Source: Tribonema minus (lineage: Eukaryota > Sar > Xanthophyceae > Tribonematales > Tribonemataceae). From it: a stretch of 64,000 nucleotides of DNA. The notes under the pieces are model-generated. The model made no database searches and was not told where the DNA came from. It worked only from the letters and a program-made list of their open reading frames with translations. Numbering within the stretch: the stretch's first letter is position 1; each line of letters begins with the position of its first letter. The position numbers were made by a program, and so were the translations under genes. Below are positions 25,701 through 37,701 of this stretch, in pieces. Location: NCBI GenBank assembly GCA_017506865.1, contig JAFCMP010000046.1:558001-622000 (forward strand), in the 5' to 3' direction.

Positions 25701-28700
25701 CACGCGCAATGCGCACCGACAGTTGGCAGCAGAAGCGGGTGATGAGCGATGAAGCAACAGGTCATGAATTGCTGCAAGAGATGTACACCTGGTAGTGGCA
25801 CCGTCTTATTGTCAACGTACAAAATTTAATGTGCAGGGTTCGTGTAGCTGCTGTTCAGCCTGAGGCGTTCATGAGAACCATTATAGTGCTGTTCATGCAG
25901 TCCAGCAGCTGAACGAGAGCGGCGTTGATACGCAGGCTAAAAGCACTCCCTAAAACCAGGAAGTCAATCGAAGTGGGGGCTCTGCACGCACAACGCACAC
26001 CACGTGCGCCGCCAATACGTCCCAAGCATCCACACGCACGCGCTGCGCACACAAACCCTACGTACCTTGAGCTGGCGCAGCACGCTGGGCTTGTCGAAGA
26101 TCTGCGGCTTGAGCAGGTTGTTGGTCTTGACGCATCGCACAAAGCGCGATTGCGTGCGGTTGAGGACCTCCGTGAGCTCGTTGAGCGATGTGGTGAAGCG
26201 CGTGGCGACCGTCTGCCCGACGGCCTTGCCGGGGCCGCTCTCCTTGGCGACCGTGCCCGTAGACCCTGCTTTAAAGCAGCAGAATATTATATGACACGTG
26301 CCAGTGGTGAGTAAAGCTGGTGTGACAGCCTCATGGGAGTGCCGCTCGTCCGTATTGTTGAGCCTTTTTGGCGCGGCGAGTGCTCTTCAAGCAGCTGCAG
26401 CAGGCGTGTGTCATGCGCCAGACTGGACGATGAGTGAGAATGTACCGACATGTGCATATGGTGCCGAATGACTACACTCGGACAGCACTCAACCAGACAT
26501 GAGGAGAGGACAGTGCTCCGAAAGATGAATCCTGCACTACCACGCTTCACGCATGGAGAGGAAGGCGTGCCGGCGCACCGACACCACCACAGATGCTCGC
26601 CCATTCAACTTGTGCTGCTGGGTCAATCTGTGCATGCAGGTGCTGGCCGTACAAATGTGATCGCACCGAATCTGCTGGCCGAGAAGAGCATCAGACATCA
26701 CGCAAGGCAATGGCCTTCTATGCAACTGTGGTTGTGGGTCTTACCCGGCGCGGCGGGGGCGCCCAGGCGCGGCGGGAACAGGTTGGCGACGAGCGGGAAG
26801 GTGCTGCGCGAGACGACGTCGTACAAGTGGTCGTACACGGCGTCCTTGTTCTTGTCCACAAACCCGGCCGTCTCGTAGATGATGGGCCTGCGCGGCAAGG
26901 CAATGGCGGGAGCGGGCGACCGTAGCGGAGAGTCACATGGGTGCTGGCAAGACGATAGACTGTTGGCCAGGAGGCACGACCGAGACTTGTGGGGAGGAGT
27001 TTTACACACTGCAGCGCTGTGGCAGCCGGCCACAATAATTGAAGCTCGATGGCCGTAGAGTGATTCAAACTCGACTCGGTAGTGCCGGCATTGAACACAG
27101 TGGTTGCGCAATGGGCATTGAACACAGCGGTTGCGCGCTGCCGCTCCTACAGCAGGGGAATGCCAGGGCAACGTTCAACGCGCGCAATAACGCTCACCCT
27201 GCATAGTGCTTGATGATGAACTCGGAGTCGTTGGTGAGAGTCCCGTCGGAGTGCCTGTGGCCACTGGCGGGGCCGCACACCGCATAGTGCAGGTGGGCCT
27301 GGTGCGCACGGTGGAACTTGCTCACTAGGCTCTGCATATGGCAGCAGGCACAACAACGGAGGCAGGGCATGGCATGTGAGTATGATGTCAGAATGTGGGC
27401 AGATAGGGCGGCAGCAACTGCTCAACTGCTGCAGCGTTCCTGACTGTAGACCTGCACCGGTACAGCAATGCATCGCGCAGAGTCAAGCTTGTCAGCTTGC
27501 ATCGTATCATGTACTTGATATACATGTTAGTGGATTGGATGCCCACACGTTGAGCTGGCCACAGCAGTGCTCTGCGCAGCAAGAAACAGATGGCACATCC
27601 ACTCCTGCTGTGTAACGGTCCTCAGCACAAGTACAAGTGAACCAACTACTAAGCACAAGTTGAAGTACGAGTGAACCTGATACTTATCATACCCTACATA
27701 CCTGGTCGGAAGCGACGGCGCCCCGCAGGCACTCCGAGTCGATCAGGGGCAGCAGGCCCATGGGCTTCTTCTCAATCAGGTCCAGGCAGGGCTGGTTGTT
27801 CGGGAAGTCGCGGCGATCAAAGGGGATCTGCTCGCGCGTGTACTCCTCCACCTCCTTGCGGAACGTCGCGTCGTTGAAGATGGCCTGCAGCTTCTCGTTG
27901 GTGTAGTTGATGAACACCTGCTCGAAGCCGTTCGTTTGCTGCGGGAGGGCAAATGGCAGGCAGTTGCAGTTGCAAGTTATGTGTTACTGTGAGTCTACAT
28001 GTGGGGAATTCACCAGGAATCACGTTCTTCGAAGTACATTCAGCCACACTGACTCTCAATGCTCCATGACCAGGGGACCGTCAGATCTTGTGGTGTTACC
28101 CGCGGCGCATCCCGTGTCATGTGATATCGATCGACACGCCACCATGTGAGCACTGCATTGTGTAGGCAGGGAGACTTGCATGCACAGCCAGAAGCACAGT
28201 CGCTCAAGCATGTCCTTATAAGAAAGGATACGACGAAGAGTGCCATGTACACAAGCTGAACAGCCAGCCACAGTGCGGATGCTCACCAGATCCTCAAACC
28301 CAAAGATGTCCAGGATGCCGATGAAGGAGGCGTTGGGGTCAGGGTCGACATCAAACGCGGCGTTGGTCTCGTGCACCAGGTGGTCAAACAGCCTGCTGTA
28401 GATGGCCTTGGCAAGGGCGTCGCGCGAGTCGCGGGCCTGGTCCGCTGTCTGAGGCGATGCCACGGGCTGGACGTGTCGAAGCAACAGAACGAAAGTGGCA
28501 GGGCGCGGCGGCGCGTCAGTGTCAGTCAGTTCAAAACGTCGGCAGTGGGGAGATGGCCCAGGGACAGGGTTGTCTGAACACTGCTGCAGGCTGTGATTTA
28601 CCAACGACAAAGGCAAATGCAAGAGCCAGGGTGGCTTGGGCAGGACCTGACTGGCGCTTTGGGGTCATCACAACTATGGCATTTATGGGAGCTGCAATCA

Positions 28701-31700
28701 TAGTCCTGGCCCAGTCATGTTCTGCGATTCTCAGCAAAGCAGACCAGACCATTAGGGACATAAAAGCCTGGATACTGCTGCACGCCGCTCAGCATAACTG
28801 CTGCAACGACAAAACACCAGCAGCCACGCACTGAGCAGTACCTACAGCTATAGACCTAGGTACAGGGCTAGGCAAGGGCGCCTCACCTCCTGCTTGGGGG
28901 GCACCACGCGCACGCGGGTGATGAGGGCCTGCGTCAGCGCCTCCACGTCCAGGCCGAGCACTGACGCGGCAACCGCAACTGCCGCGTTGGGGCCCTTGGA
29001 CGCCGTCACCTCGCACGACTCGCCGTCTGGCAGCGCCGTGAAGTCCACCTGGCCCATGTGCAGGACGCCCGCTACCACTTGGAAGATGGCCTCCTGCGAG
29101 AGGCGCGTGAGGGGTGGCAAGCAGGGGGTTGAGGGGGGGGAGAGGGGGAGCCGGGGGGGGGGGGGGGCAGTGGTGGCTGATGCAAAGGGGGGGGGGAAGT
29201 GCGGAGTATGCAATAGCCCTGGCGTACGGTGTGCAAGCTCGGGGCAAACATGTTCTGCGCACATGGTGACTGTAGCGTATGGGCGCTGTCATGGCATGAG
29301 CACCCGTATCGCATTGAGTTGCATCAGGTGTACCTCGCCTGCCCAGTACTGTACGCCCCTAAGATGACGCCTGACTTTGCCGCACTTTGCACCACTGCCA
29401 AGCGCCCCGCATGCACTTCAGTCTGACCGCACAGTGGTAACAGCCGTCAATGGAAGTTGCCGCTACGCCCCCACACGCACAGTGGCACTGTCAAACCACA
29501 CAACTATTGAAGTTTCAACTTCAACACACGTACCTGGTCGTCCTGCGACACCTGCACCTTGTCCATCGCGTCGCAGGTTGCGTCGAACCACTCGGCGTCG
29601 TCGATATCTGCGGCCGTCATGCAGCCGCTCTGGTTCAGGTAGTGGAATGTGCTGGGGGGTGCCAGGTGTAACTTGGAGTGCCACGCCTGCGGGGCGCCGG
29701 CCAGCAGCTGCGGGCAACGGGGGGGGGGGGGGGGAGCAGCAGTGAGCAGGGGGCGGGAGTTGCAAGGTAGTGAGCGGGAGTAACGTAGCATATAGAAAGG
29801 ATTGTGCCAACATATGTGAAACTAGGTCGTGTACTGCATGTCAGGTGCTGCAGGTTGTCAAGTTGCGCCATGGGCTTGTTGAAGTAGGCCCCTTCGCAGA
29901 GCGCGCTGCCCATTATCATGGCTGCATGCCAACCATCAACAGTGGTACATGGGTATTGGCACTTCAAGTCTCGCTCAATCTTCAAATGCGGCGCAGAAGG
30001 TCAGGAGGCTGTCCATGGTAACGCAATTACTGGCCTGAAACGAGAAGAACTGCAGTGTTGAGGCGTTCATTGCGAGCCGGTGAGAGTCTCACATCCCACC
30101 ACCTCAGCATGTGTGCTTTGAATTTCAATCACACATGCCACTCACTCGAGGGTCAGCGGCGCTTGTAGCGTTGCGCGCAGCAGGGTGCAACATGGCTTGG
30201 CGTACACATTCATCGCAGCGTCAACTTGAACATGTTGTGGCCTGGGTGCGCCTGGCTCACGCGCACGAGCTGCAGTTTCTCCTACAGCAAGTGCTCTGTG
30301 CGCGCACCAACGCGCTATAAAATCTGCATTCACTACTTCAAGTTCAACTCAGCTGGCAAACGAATGCGGTAGAGACGAGCCAGAACTTCGTGTTGGAACT
30401 TGAACTTCAACTCACCTGGTAGAAGATGTGGTAGTTGCGCTCGTTGAGGGGCTGCTGCGCAACGCGGCTCTTCTCCAGCAGGAACGTGCGGATGCGGCCG
30501 CCGCTGATGGTGCTGCGGTGCTGCTTGGCAAAGCTGAACAGCGTGAACTTGCCGAAGCGCGACGAGTTGTTGTTGCGCACCTGCACGCAACAACGCACAC
30601 ACACGCACAAACGCACACGGGCGCAACAGCAAAGGGAGGCACGTCAGCGTCTCTGTGCATTTTACAACGCGTGCGCAGCATTGCGGCGCGCATCAGCACT
30701 GCGTGACGCGCTGCGCTGTCACGCAGTCGCTCGGCGTGCAGCGCGGATATGTCGAGCGCTGACTGCATGTCTTGAGCAGTGCATACGCGCCACGTGCAAG
30801 CACGAACTTCAATGCCATCACCAGCCACACTCACAATCACTGCAGCGCATCATCGCAGCGGCACGGCCAGCGGGGCCACACCGCACGCCTTCCCGCAAAG
30901 CGCCACCCTTTCTCTCACCGTCTTGGCGTTTCCGAACGCCTCCGTGAGCGCGTTGCTATCCACCATGCGCTCGCCCAGCGACAGCCCCAGCAGGCTGTGG
31001 GCGGAGTCCATGCGCTTCATGCTGTTCCTGTTGGTGCGGAACGTGCTGGGGCCGGCGCCGATGCGGCGCCCCTCGGGGGTCTCGCCGCGCGCCACCGCGG
31101 AGATGTAGTGCAGCATCTTCTTGGTCGTCTCCGTCTTGCCCTGTGGACGCGGCGGGAGTGGGTAGGTGGGATGCGGGGGTTTGTAGTTGAGTGTAGATGC
31201 AGTTGAGTGTAGATGCGCAATTGTAGTGACCAGTAGTTTGCACCAGCGGTGAAGTGTACGAGTGAAGTGGCGAGGGGAACTGGGGGGGGGGGGGGGGGGC
31301 ACTACTGTTGTGGGGTGATGCAGACCTTACATGGTGTGTGTTTTGTATAGTCGCAGCTGTTTGAGAGGGCTAATCATGTGCGAGCAGACCGCTTTCAACA
31401 AGCGACAACCACAGCACCGCAGAGTTGTTGTCTGCTGATGCATCAATCACGTACGCTAGGCCAAATCCATGTGTCATCAGGTGTCCAGCCATCTGTCTGG
31501 AAACAGACACATGTTGAAGGTGGGCAATGCTGCCTTGATTGAAAGGCACGACTTCGTCATCATGCACAGAAGTAGAATTTGATTTCACAAATGCCAAAGA
31601 GGCTCAATGCACTGATGAGCGAGCATTGACGTGGCTCGTTGCGGCACACGTGACCTGAGCAAACTTGATGGTCATTGTGAACTGAAGCTTAGTTCATGAG

Positions 31701-34017
31701 TACAAATGTACTGACTCGCGCGTGCGAGACGCACAACAGCAGTAAACAGTTGTGAACTCACCGCGCCCGACTCTCCGCAGATGATGACGCTCTGGTCAAT
31801 GCCATCACGCCTCAGCAGCTGGAACGCGTCTTCTGCCTGCGCGTGCAGGACAGCAAGAGCACGGCGCAGGCGACATGTGAGCGCATTCCTCTATGCAACA
31901 GCTACAGACAGGTGAAGTGAGGCATCACAAGTCTGAAATGGGGCTTGACAACAGATGCTATACCAGAGTACTTGTGACTGTGATCGGGGCAACCTCATAA
32001 CTGTAGTCAACCGCACAGCCATCAGCGCTGGTCCATATGCGCGCCTGCACGCATTCTGCAGACGCTGCACACTGCATTACTCACGGCAGGCAAAGTTACT
32101 TCATTTTTGTGCGCAGCATTGTCGATCCTTACAGCGAATCGACACGGCACGCTAGCACCCCTCCCCGCCATGCCCATCCGAGCCTCTCATTCGCGCGCCC
32201 AATGCGCATCGCCACACGCAGCGCGCGCTTGCGCTCCCTCACCTCCTGGTAGCAGTGCGGCGGCAGCATGCCGTGCGGGCGGCCCGCATACATGCGCACA
32301 ATCTCGTCCTGGTAGATGTTGAGGCGCTTGAAGGGGTTCATGGCGATGAGAATCGGGCCCGTGCGCGTGTAGATGAGGTCCATGCGGAAGCGCGACTCGA
32401 TGTTGGCCACGATGGTCGCCTCGTTAAGAGGGTTCAGATCGTCCATGTTCTCCACGCCTTCCGCGGTCTGCGCCGCGCGCGGCAGCAGCCGCAGCGGCTC
32501 GTCCAAGGGCTTGCGCCCCCTGTTGCAGTGCGCACGCGAGGGGGGGGGGGGGCACGCGTGAGTGGCTGCTCAGCTACCCGGGGGGCGGGTGCGTGCGTGG
32601 CGTATCGCGTGGCGCCGTGTTGCAGTGCCGCGGCGGTCGGTGCACGAGGTCCCGTGCAAAATGTTTGCGGTTAAAAGAGGGTTGTGCTACAGTGTCATGG
32701 TGGTTTCGGGTGCTCTGCGCATTTGAATGTCTGGCTGAGCAGCTGCTGCGTCAGGTGAACAGACGACTAGTCTTTGCGGCTCTGGCCTCAAGAGCGCTGC
32801 ACAGAGTGATTCAAAGATTATCTTCCGGAACGTTGTGTACCTGTTGTGGTAGCTGTGCTTGAGCACGCAGCATCCAAGCAATATGTTTTCTAACGCAGGG
32901 TACTCTCAGCAGTTTTCAGGTGCTTCATTAGCATCACTGTACACACGCTCAGGACTATCTGTTGCAACGCAAGAGTGTACTCAAACAGCTGGCTCTCTTT
33001 TGCAGTGTACGCATTCAACAACGGTGACCTGGGCGACATGTGCCACCGCTTGTAGAGGCTGTGCTGACTACTTCTACTCGTACCACCGGTAGCCTGCCCA
33101 ACCTAACAGTGAGTGCACGAGCTGCTGCGATGGTCAATGCAATACACCTGCACCGGCAGCAGTGTGCATGTGCAATCCTGTGCAGATCCCCCGTTGTGGC
33201 AGCAGTGCACAAGTTGCCGTGTGGCGTGGGTACCCTCGTGGGCGTGCATACCCCGTGCCAGTCTCTGAATCGGCAAATTTGTGTGCAACAGAAATCTCCA
33301 CTGATGGCGTGTGCGTGCTTCACAAGTACTTGCGACAAAATTGCAACGCCGTTGTTGAGCATTGTACCCGCATTGAAGCGAATACGCCCGATGCACTCAT
33401 TTCAACTCTGCAGTTGCCACTCATCAAGCTCTTGATCCTGGCTCATGTGACAAGTGCATGTGTCATTGGAGCCTGTTCTTGGCTCTATCTGCAGCTCAGC
33501 TGCGTGCTACTGAGAGTGCTGCTCGGAAGGTTGACAAAGTATGTAGCGTCCAAGACTCGTCAATCTTTCATGGTGTCTGGTCGTGTCGGTGCAATCATCA
33601 ACAGTGCAACGATGGTGGATGGTACGTTTGATTCGACATAGTCACCTTGGGGACGTCTTCTTGGGGGCATCTGCGTCCACGGTCACCTTTTTGCCACCCT
33701 TCGTTGTCACCACAACGATGGAGCCCTTCACCGATGTGATCGTCGCCTCCACAAAGCCCTCTGTCCCAGTACCAGTTCACGTCAGATGCGAAAGTGAGAG
33801 CCGTGAGGTGTGCAAGTGCCACAGCACGAACACAGTCGAACCTCATCGACCCGACTCAGCGCACACGCCTTAAGTGCCAAAGCGAAACACGCCAGCAAAA
33901 GCTGCATGACGCGCCGGCTCGCAACAGCAGGCGACCAAACTCTCTCTCACCATCAGTGTCGCTAAGCCAGACAGGGTGCCCGGGATTGGCGAAGCTCCAG
34001 TCCGCCAGGTGATCCAT
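5762..34017 (-). CDS. Giant myosin heavy chain with alanine-rich tail (50 exons, 2,644 aa)
   Basis: Actin-based motor: hydrolyses ATP to move along actin filaments. The start ATG (34017) follows no other in-frame exon and leads straight into the SH3-like N-domain; the stop TAG is at 5762-5764. Fifty exons join to 7,935 nt, an exact multiple of three, with every intron phase matched. Order: SH3-like N-subdomain (about residues 15-60), motor to about 821 with all nucleotide-binding loops, a short lever with one IQ-like site (IQHWWLRKQ, about 843), then about 1,765 residues of Ala-rich helix-prone tail. I see no MyTH4, FERM, DIL, PH, TH1 or WD40 region, so I cannot assign a myosin class. All introns are GT-AG except one GC-AG after 15083. 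Exon positions are given in the two domain entries. Expected to be cytoplasmic; cargo unknown. Confidence 0.95.
6729..6824. repeat. Three imperfect 28-35 bp tandem units in a myosin intron
   Basis: The unit ends GTACGACACTAGTG (one copy has CCAGTG) at about 6756, 6790 and 6824, each preceded by CGCATCTCGG-like sequence. Simple local duplication; no function suggested. Confidence 0.6.
14073..14100 (+). repeat. Interstitial TTAGGG telomere-like array
   Basis: TAGGGG-TTAGGG-TTAGGG-GTAGGG-TTAG lies in a myosin intron. It is embedded inside a gene, so it is not a chromosome end. Confidence 0.7.
14141..14165 (+). repeat. (ATTGC)5 microsatellite
   Basis: Five exact pentamer copies in the same myosin intron as the telomere-like array. 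Confidence 0.9.
15475..15498 (+). repeat. Degenerate CCCTAA telomere-like array
   Basis: CCCTAACCCTAACTCTGACCCTGA lies in a myosin intron, in the opposite orientation to the array at 14073. Confidence 0.6.
18757..18804. repeat. 18-bp tandem repeat, about 2.5 copies
   Basis: TTACATGCTGTGCTCAGT is repeated exactly at 18757-18774 and 18775-18792, followed by a partial copy. Intronic in the myosin gene. Confidence 0.75.
19718..19789. repeat. (AC)n microsatellite of about 36 units
   Basis: A pure dinucleotide run lies only 16 bases from the end of a myosin exon (19805). On the coding strand it is (GT)n just downstream of the 5' splice site, giving a long series of potential GT donors. Long open frames across it (His-Thr or Val-Cys runs) are artefacts of the repeat. 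Confidence 0.95.
25000..25011 (+). repeat. Two-unit TTAGGG array
   Basis: TTAGGGTTAGGG in a myosin intron, 18 bases from the end of exon 15 (25029). A C-run (24981-24990) lies next to it. Confidence 0.55.
25248..25264 (-). repeat. C17 homopolymer in a 3' splice region (one of several)
   Basis: On the coding strand this is a C17 tract about 50-68 bases upstream of the acceptor of exon 15. Similar tracts precede other myosin acceptors: 29153-29167 (C15), 29719-29734 (C16), 32540-32552 (C13), 12679-12689 (C11) and, farther away, 31282-31299 (C18). They probably serve as polypyrimidine tracts. Confidence 0.8.
25486..25590. repeat. Imperfect 54-bp tandem duplication in a myosin intron
   Basis: Two units share CACA.T.ATGGT..TTCTGTGAC.ACATGTA.GCT.AA.ATGC. 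The copies are clearly diverged. No function is evident. Confidence 0.55.
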
Positions 34018-36343
34018 GGTACAACGCCTCTGCCTGCAACTCGCCAACGCCCAACCTTCACTGATTTGCAGCTCGAGACGTGCGTTCAACGTCTCAGCTG
34101 TGTCTGGCACCCTGCATTAGACAGCTCCACTGCCTGCAGCTTCTCTTGCCTCCATGGTGCTCACAGCACCCGTTCACACCGAAAAGCCAAAGCTGCTTTG
34201 GCAGTTACTTCGATCATTTTCGGTAGCGATTGAGGAAGAGCGAGCGAAAGCCGGTTACCGGCCACAACCGACTATTACAGGCTGTTGACACACAAGCATT
34301 TGTTGACACCGATTGCTCTAGTTTGTTTCTTGCTCACAACCACCCTGGTCAGCGGCGCATGAGCAAGCGCTTAACCCTGCGAACTTTGTGGTATGCAAGC
34401 GCTGCTGAAAGGAGAGTAAGGCGAGCAAACTTGAAGAGCACACCATGTGGAGCGCTGCCGACAGAGCTGAGCGTATGCGCGCCATTGCTATGCCTTGAAG
34501 GCTCGATGACTGGCTGCTCTGGGGACCGACATCCTGCTAGCGTACTCCGTAGCGACGGCCTCCAGCAGCTTTTGACCCCCTGCGCCCCGATGCTGCCAAA
34601 TGACCCGATCATCAGAGTGGCAAGTTTGTGGCAATTCCGATAATAGTGCTTGGGAATAAGATTTTCTGGGGATACGATTTTCTCTTATCCCCAGCATAGT
34701 GACTAGAATCATTGTGGGGCTGTTCAACAAAAAGCTTGCACATGAAGCGCTGGGCCAATGAAGATCTGCCAAAACTGATGATGGGAGCGTTAAGTAGTAA
34801 GCTTACTAGTGTGCAGCAGATAGTTGGCAGCATTGTCCAAGGATCAGGTCAAGACTGATTTCTCACAGCGCCAGCTTGCAAATGTAAGCAACGTTTGTGC
34901 CTTGCCTCTGTCGGTGGGCTATTGCTTGCTGACCAGTAAGACCAAGGACATGTTTCACCCAAGCGGCTGGTTTAGTTGGCAGCAATATGACCAGACCTTG
35001 TGAACTGAATCAACACTTGCAACGCAAAATAGATATCTAGATCGAGGCTGCTATCATGGCGTTGGTGGTGGCCAGTCAGCGCTTTGCTTTCGCTGCGGCA
35101 CATTGTCAAGCCACGCGACCCCCTTGGGATGTGGTGCGTATTCGCACGCAATCAGATCAGCGCGTTATCAAACTAGCCGCTACCTAGTCTACTAGCAGTT
35201 GCTGTTCACCCGTTGCAGGGGCCGCATTGACGTTTGCAGTAGATCGTATATCAGAGTGGCAAGCGCGATCAGATCGGAGCTCGGCAGCTTGAGTTCTTGC
35301 GTGAAGGCCAAGGCTGCATTGCGTTGCCATGCGACTCTCGGGGCACGGCACAGCGGGGCTTTGCTGTTGGGGGATGCACCGGTTGACAGAGCTCACCACC
35401 CCCCCCCCCGGGTCCATTTGCTAGTGACAAGCCACCTGCAGCACACTTCCAGCGCTTCGCGCTTCGCGGTACCGCTTCATCAACAGCTGTCTAGTTGAAA
35501 TCTACAATGCTGCCTGTGTAGTACCGTGGAGGCGATGGCGGCACACAAGTCTTGGCGGCATTCATCCCTGAGTAGTGCTGGCTGGATTATAGCGACTATC
35601 GATCGGCGTATTTCCTTGTTAACGCGAGAGGTTCGGCAAAGTGGGCGTTATTTTGTTGTCATCCGGGGTGGGCGCAACACAAGCTGAACGCGGCGCTGGA
35701 CCGGTGCATCGTTGCATTGTCGATTGCAAGTGACGCTGCATTCAGAGGGACGGGCGCTGGCGACTGGACCTTTACGTGGCCTCAAAGCACCGGCCCGGAA
35801 AGGTGAGTTTTTTAGACAGGTTGAAGTGCTCCAGCAGTGAACTCCCTTTACACGAGGTGCCTGCTTCGAGAGATGTTCGCGTTGAAGCAGCAGCTGTCCA
35901 AGAATGCGCAGCAAATTAAGTGCTACACTGACGCTAGCAACAACAAAGAGGGCGCTGCGTTCGCTGTAGCCTTTACAGCGCACTAATTGAGCCAGCTGCT
36001 GGGCCGGCCGGGTTCGTAATGTCTGCGACCAATGCTAGTGCCAACTTGTGCGCGTTACTGATACGATCTGACAATAGCGTCTCCTGCTTGTACCAGCATA
36101 GTGCGCATGCGTCCCTGACACACGGGCTCTTTGCTCAAGTGTTGGTGCTCGGATGGATCTTGTTGCTATCTACCGGCCGACACCAACACACTCACTCGTT
36201 GCACGCAAGGACACCTTGTGGACCTTGTGCACGCAATCACGAGCTATGGCTTACGCAGGCTCTGAAGGCACCAACAGATGGCGTTTTTCTCTGCTGCCCT
36301 GTTGCTTCAGGCAGATTAGGCCAAGTACATCTTGGAATAAGTT
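34018..36343. other. Gene-poor interval; possible decayed retroelement fragments
   Basis: This separates the divergent myosin and U-box genes and should hold both promoters. Short frames are open here (plus 34230-34643, minus 35648-35983) without recognisable domains. At about 35866-35985 a plus frame reads ..ALKQQLSKNAQ.. then CYTDASNNKEGAAFAVAF, reminiscent of the YTDxS..GxG start of a retroelement RNase H, but it stops at once and has no reverse transcriptase beside it. A small inverted repeat (GGGAATAAGA / TCTTATCCCC) sits at 34649-34701. Nothing is assigned with confidence. Confidence 0.35.
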
Positions 36344-37701
36344 ATGGGCCGTCCAGCATCAGGACTGCAGAGGTCACAAGCCTCGAACAACATCCGGCTT
36401 GCAGCACGCTGTCTCAGGGAAAAGTTTGGGGAGAGCACTCGGAGCTTTGTGGCCCAAGGCATCTTCATCATCACACGTTTGCGCAACAGCAGACCGGATG
36501 CATTGGAGCTTGCACAAGGGAAAAAGCTGGTAGCATACGTCAATGAAGGACAATTGGCACTGGCATGCCTGCCGCTCTTTGAGACAGGACGCATCGAGGA
36601 GCGCTTCTCCTTGTCCACACTGGAGGGCACTCTGCGAAAAATCAGCGAGGTGAGTTGCAGGTGTCGCGCAGCGCTGAGTCGTCTCAGAATAACGCATGGA
36701 GCTCGCTCTACCTTTGTTGGCAAAATGCGACAGACGTGGTGCTGTAGAATGGTTGCTGTGGGCACACATCACTCTCCAGCACGCTGCTGCGCTGCTGCGA
36801 TCAAGCTTCCGCACTGCTAACAAGCTGCTGCATCGCTGCTGCTGCCGTTTCGACGCAGGCCCGTATGGCACTGCTGCATGCCACCAAGAAGCGCTCGCGC
36901 TGCAACGCCACCAGCACCAGCGCCGCCAGCCGCGCGCGCGCCTCGTACCCACCCGCCACAGGCCGCTCAGTGTCAGACGGCGAGGCGGAGCTTGAGGATG
37001 CCCACGAGCCAATCACCAAGCGGCGCCGCAACCACACGTACGGTGGCGGCGAGGGCGCCCGACTCGCCAAGATGGCTGCTGAAGCTGACGCCTCATGCAA
37101 GCACGCAAATGCCGAGAGACCCGCAGATCAGCGGGCCGAAGATGACGTCAAGCAGGGGCCGGTGGTCACAAAGCTGCGCGCGGCAGGCGTCGCCGTGCCA
37201 TCCGAGTTTGTGTGCCCGCTCACCGGGGATGTGATGCGTGAGCCGGTTCTGCTTACGGGAGACCAAAGGTGGGTCACCTATGTACTGTGCATGATGTTCA
37301 TGCAGTGTTGTGGTTGTGCGTCGACGTTTGTGTACAACAGCGATGCTGCTGCTATGTACAGCATTCAGTCATGTGCACGAGACATGTCACATGTGTCATC
37401 ATGGAGGCCTGCCTGTACCTTAGTTTTCACCTGCTCGACACATACTGCGCATCGCTCACTGGCTTGCACGAGCTCATCAATCGGCATCAGCTCATCACTC
37501 TCTGTGCTTGCCCTCTGCAGGCACTACGACAGCAAAGCGTGCGCGAAGTGGCTCATCAGCAACTCTGTCAGCCCGTCAACAGGCGAGCCGCTGGGTGCGT
37601 GCAGCTTCATGGTCCCGGCGCACGCGTTGCGCCAACGGATCGCCGCATTTGTCGAGGAACACGCTTCTGTACTCAGCGTCACCGTCACGGCACAGGGATG
37701 A
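36344..37701 (+). CDS. U-box domain protein, probable E3 ubiquitin ligase (3 exons, 298 aa)
   Basis: Exons 36344-36649, 36859-37268 and 37521-37701 join in frame. The C-terminal U-box (about residues 218-290) shows FVCPLTGDVMREPVLLTGDQR, then YDSKACAKWL and SPSTGEPL, and ends MVPAHALRQRI: the usual U-box order CPIT.D.M.DPV, YER..I..WL, P.T..PL, N..L. U-boxes recruit E2 enzymes to ubiquitinate targets and need no zinc. The intron splits the domain after GDQR. The first 102 residues are a helix-rich region I do not recognise; the middle is low-complexity with a basic KRRRN stretch that could be a nuclear localisation signal. I see no ARM, WD40 or TPR repeats. The start at 36344 is the first ATG of the exon; an upstream exon cannot be excluded. 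Confidence 0.8.

Larger units (their letters stand above)
24258..34017 (-). other. Myosin N-domain, motor and lever: exons 1-16
   Basis: Exons 5' to 3': 33951-34017, 33646-33760, 32243-32519, 31762-31836, 30919-31140, 30416-30580, 29534-29707, 28887-29093, 28287-28466, 27702-27938, 27198-27331, 26745-26887, 26066-26265, 25599-25697, 25029-25196, 24258-24431. Seen in sequence: SH3-like [13 protein letters not shown]; purine-loop region [15 protein letters not shown]-loop GESGAGKT (about 174-181, split by an intron); switch [11 protein letters not shown] (about 255-264); YHIFYQLLAGAP; switch II DIFGFE (487-492); [19 protein letters not shown]; actin-binding/relay part [14 protein letters not shown]; converter [11 protein letters not shown] and GLTKIFFQ. 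Loop 1, between the P-loop and EAFGNAKTV, is enlarged by about 35 residues rich in Ser, Arg and Met. Every catalytic element is intact, so an active ATPase is expected. Confidence 0.93.
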
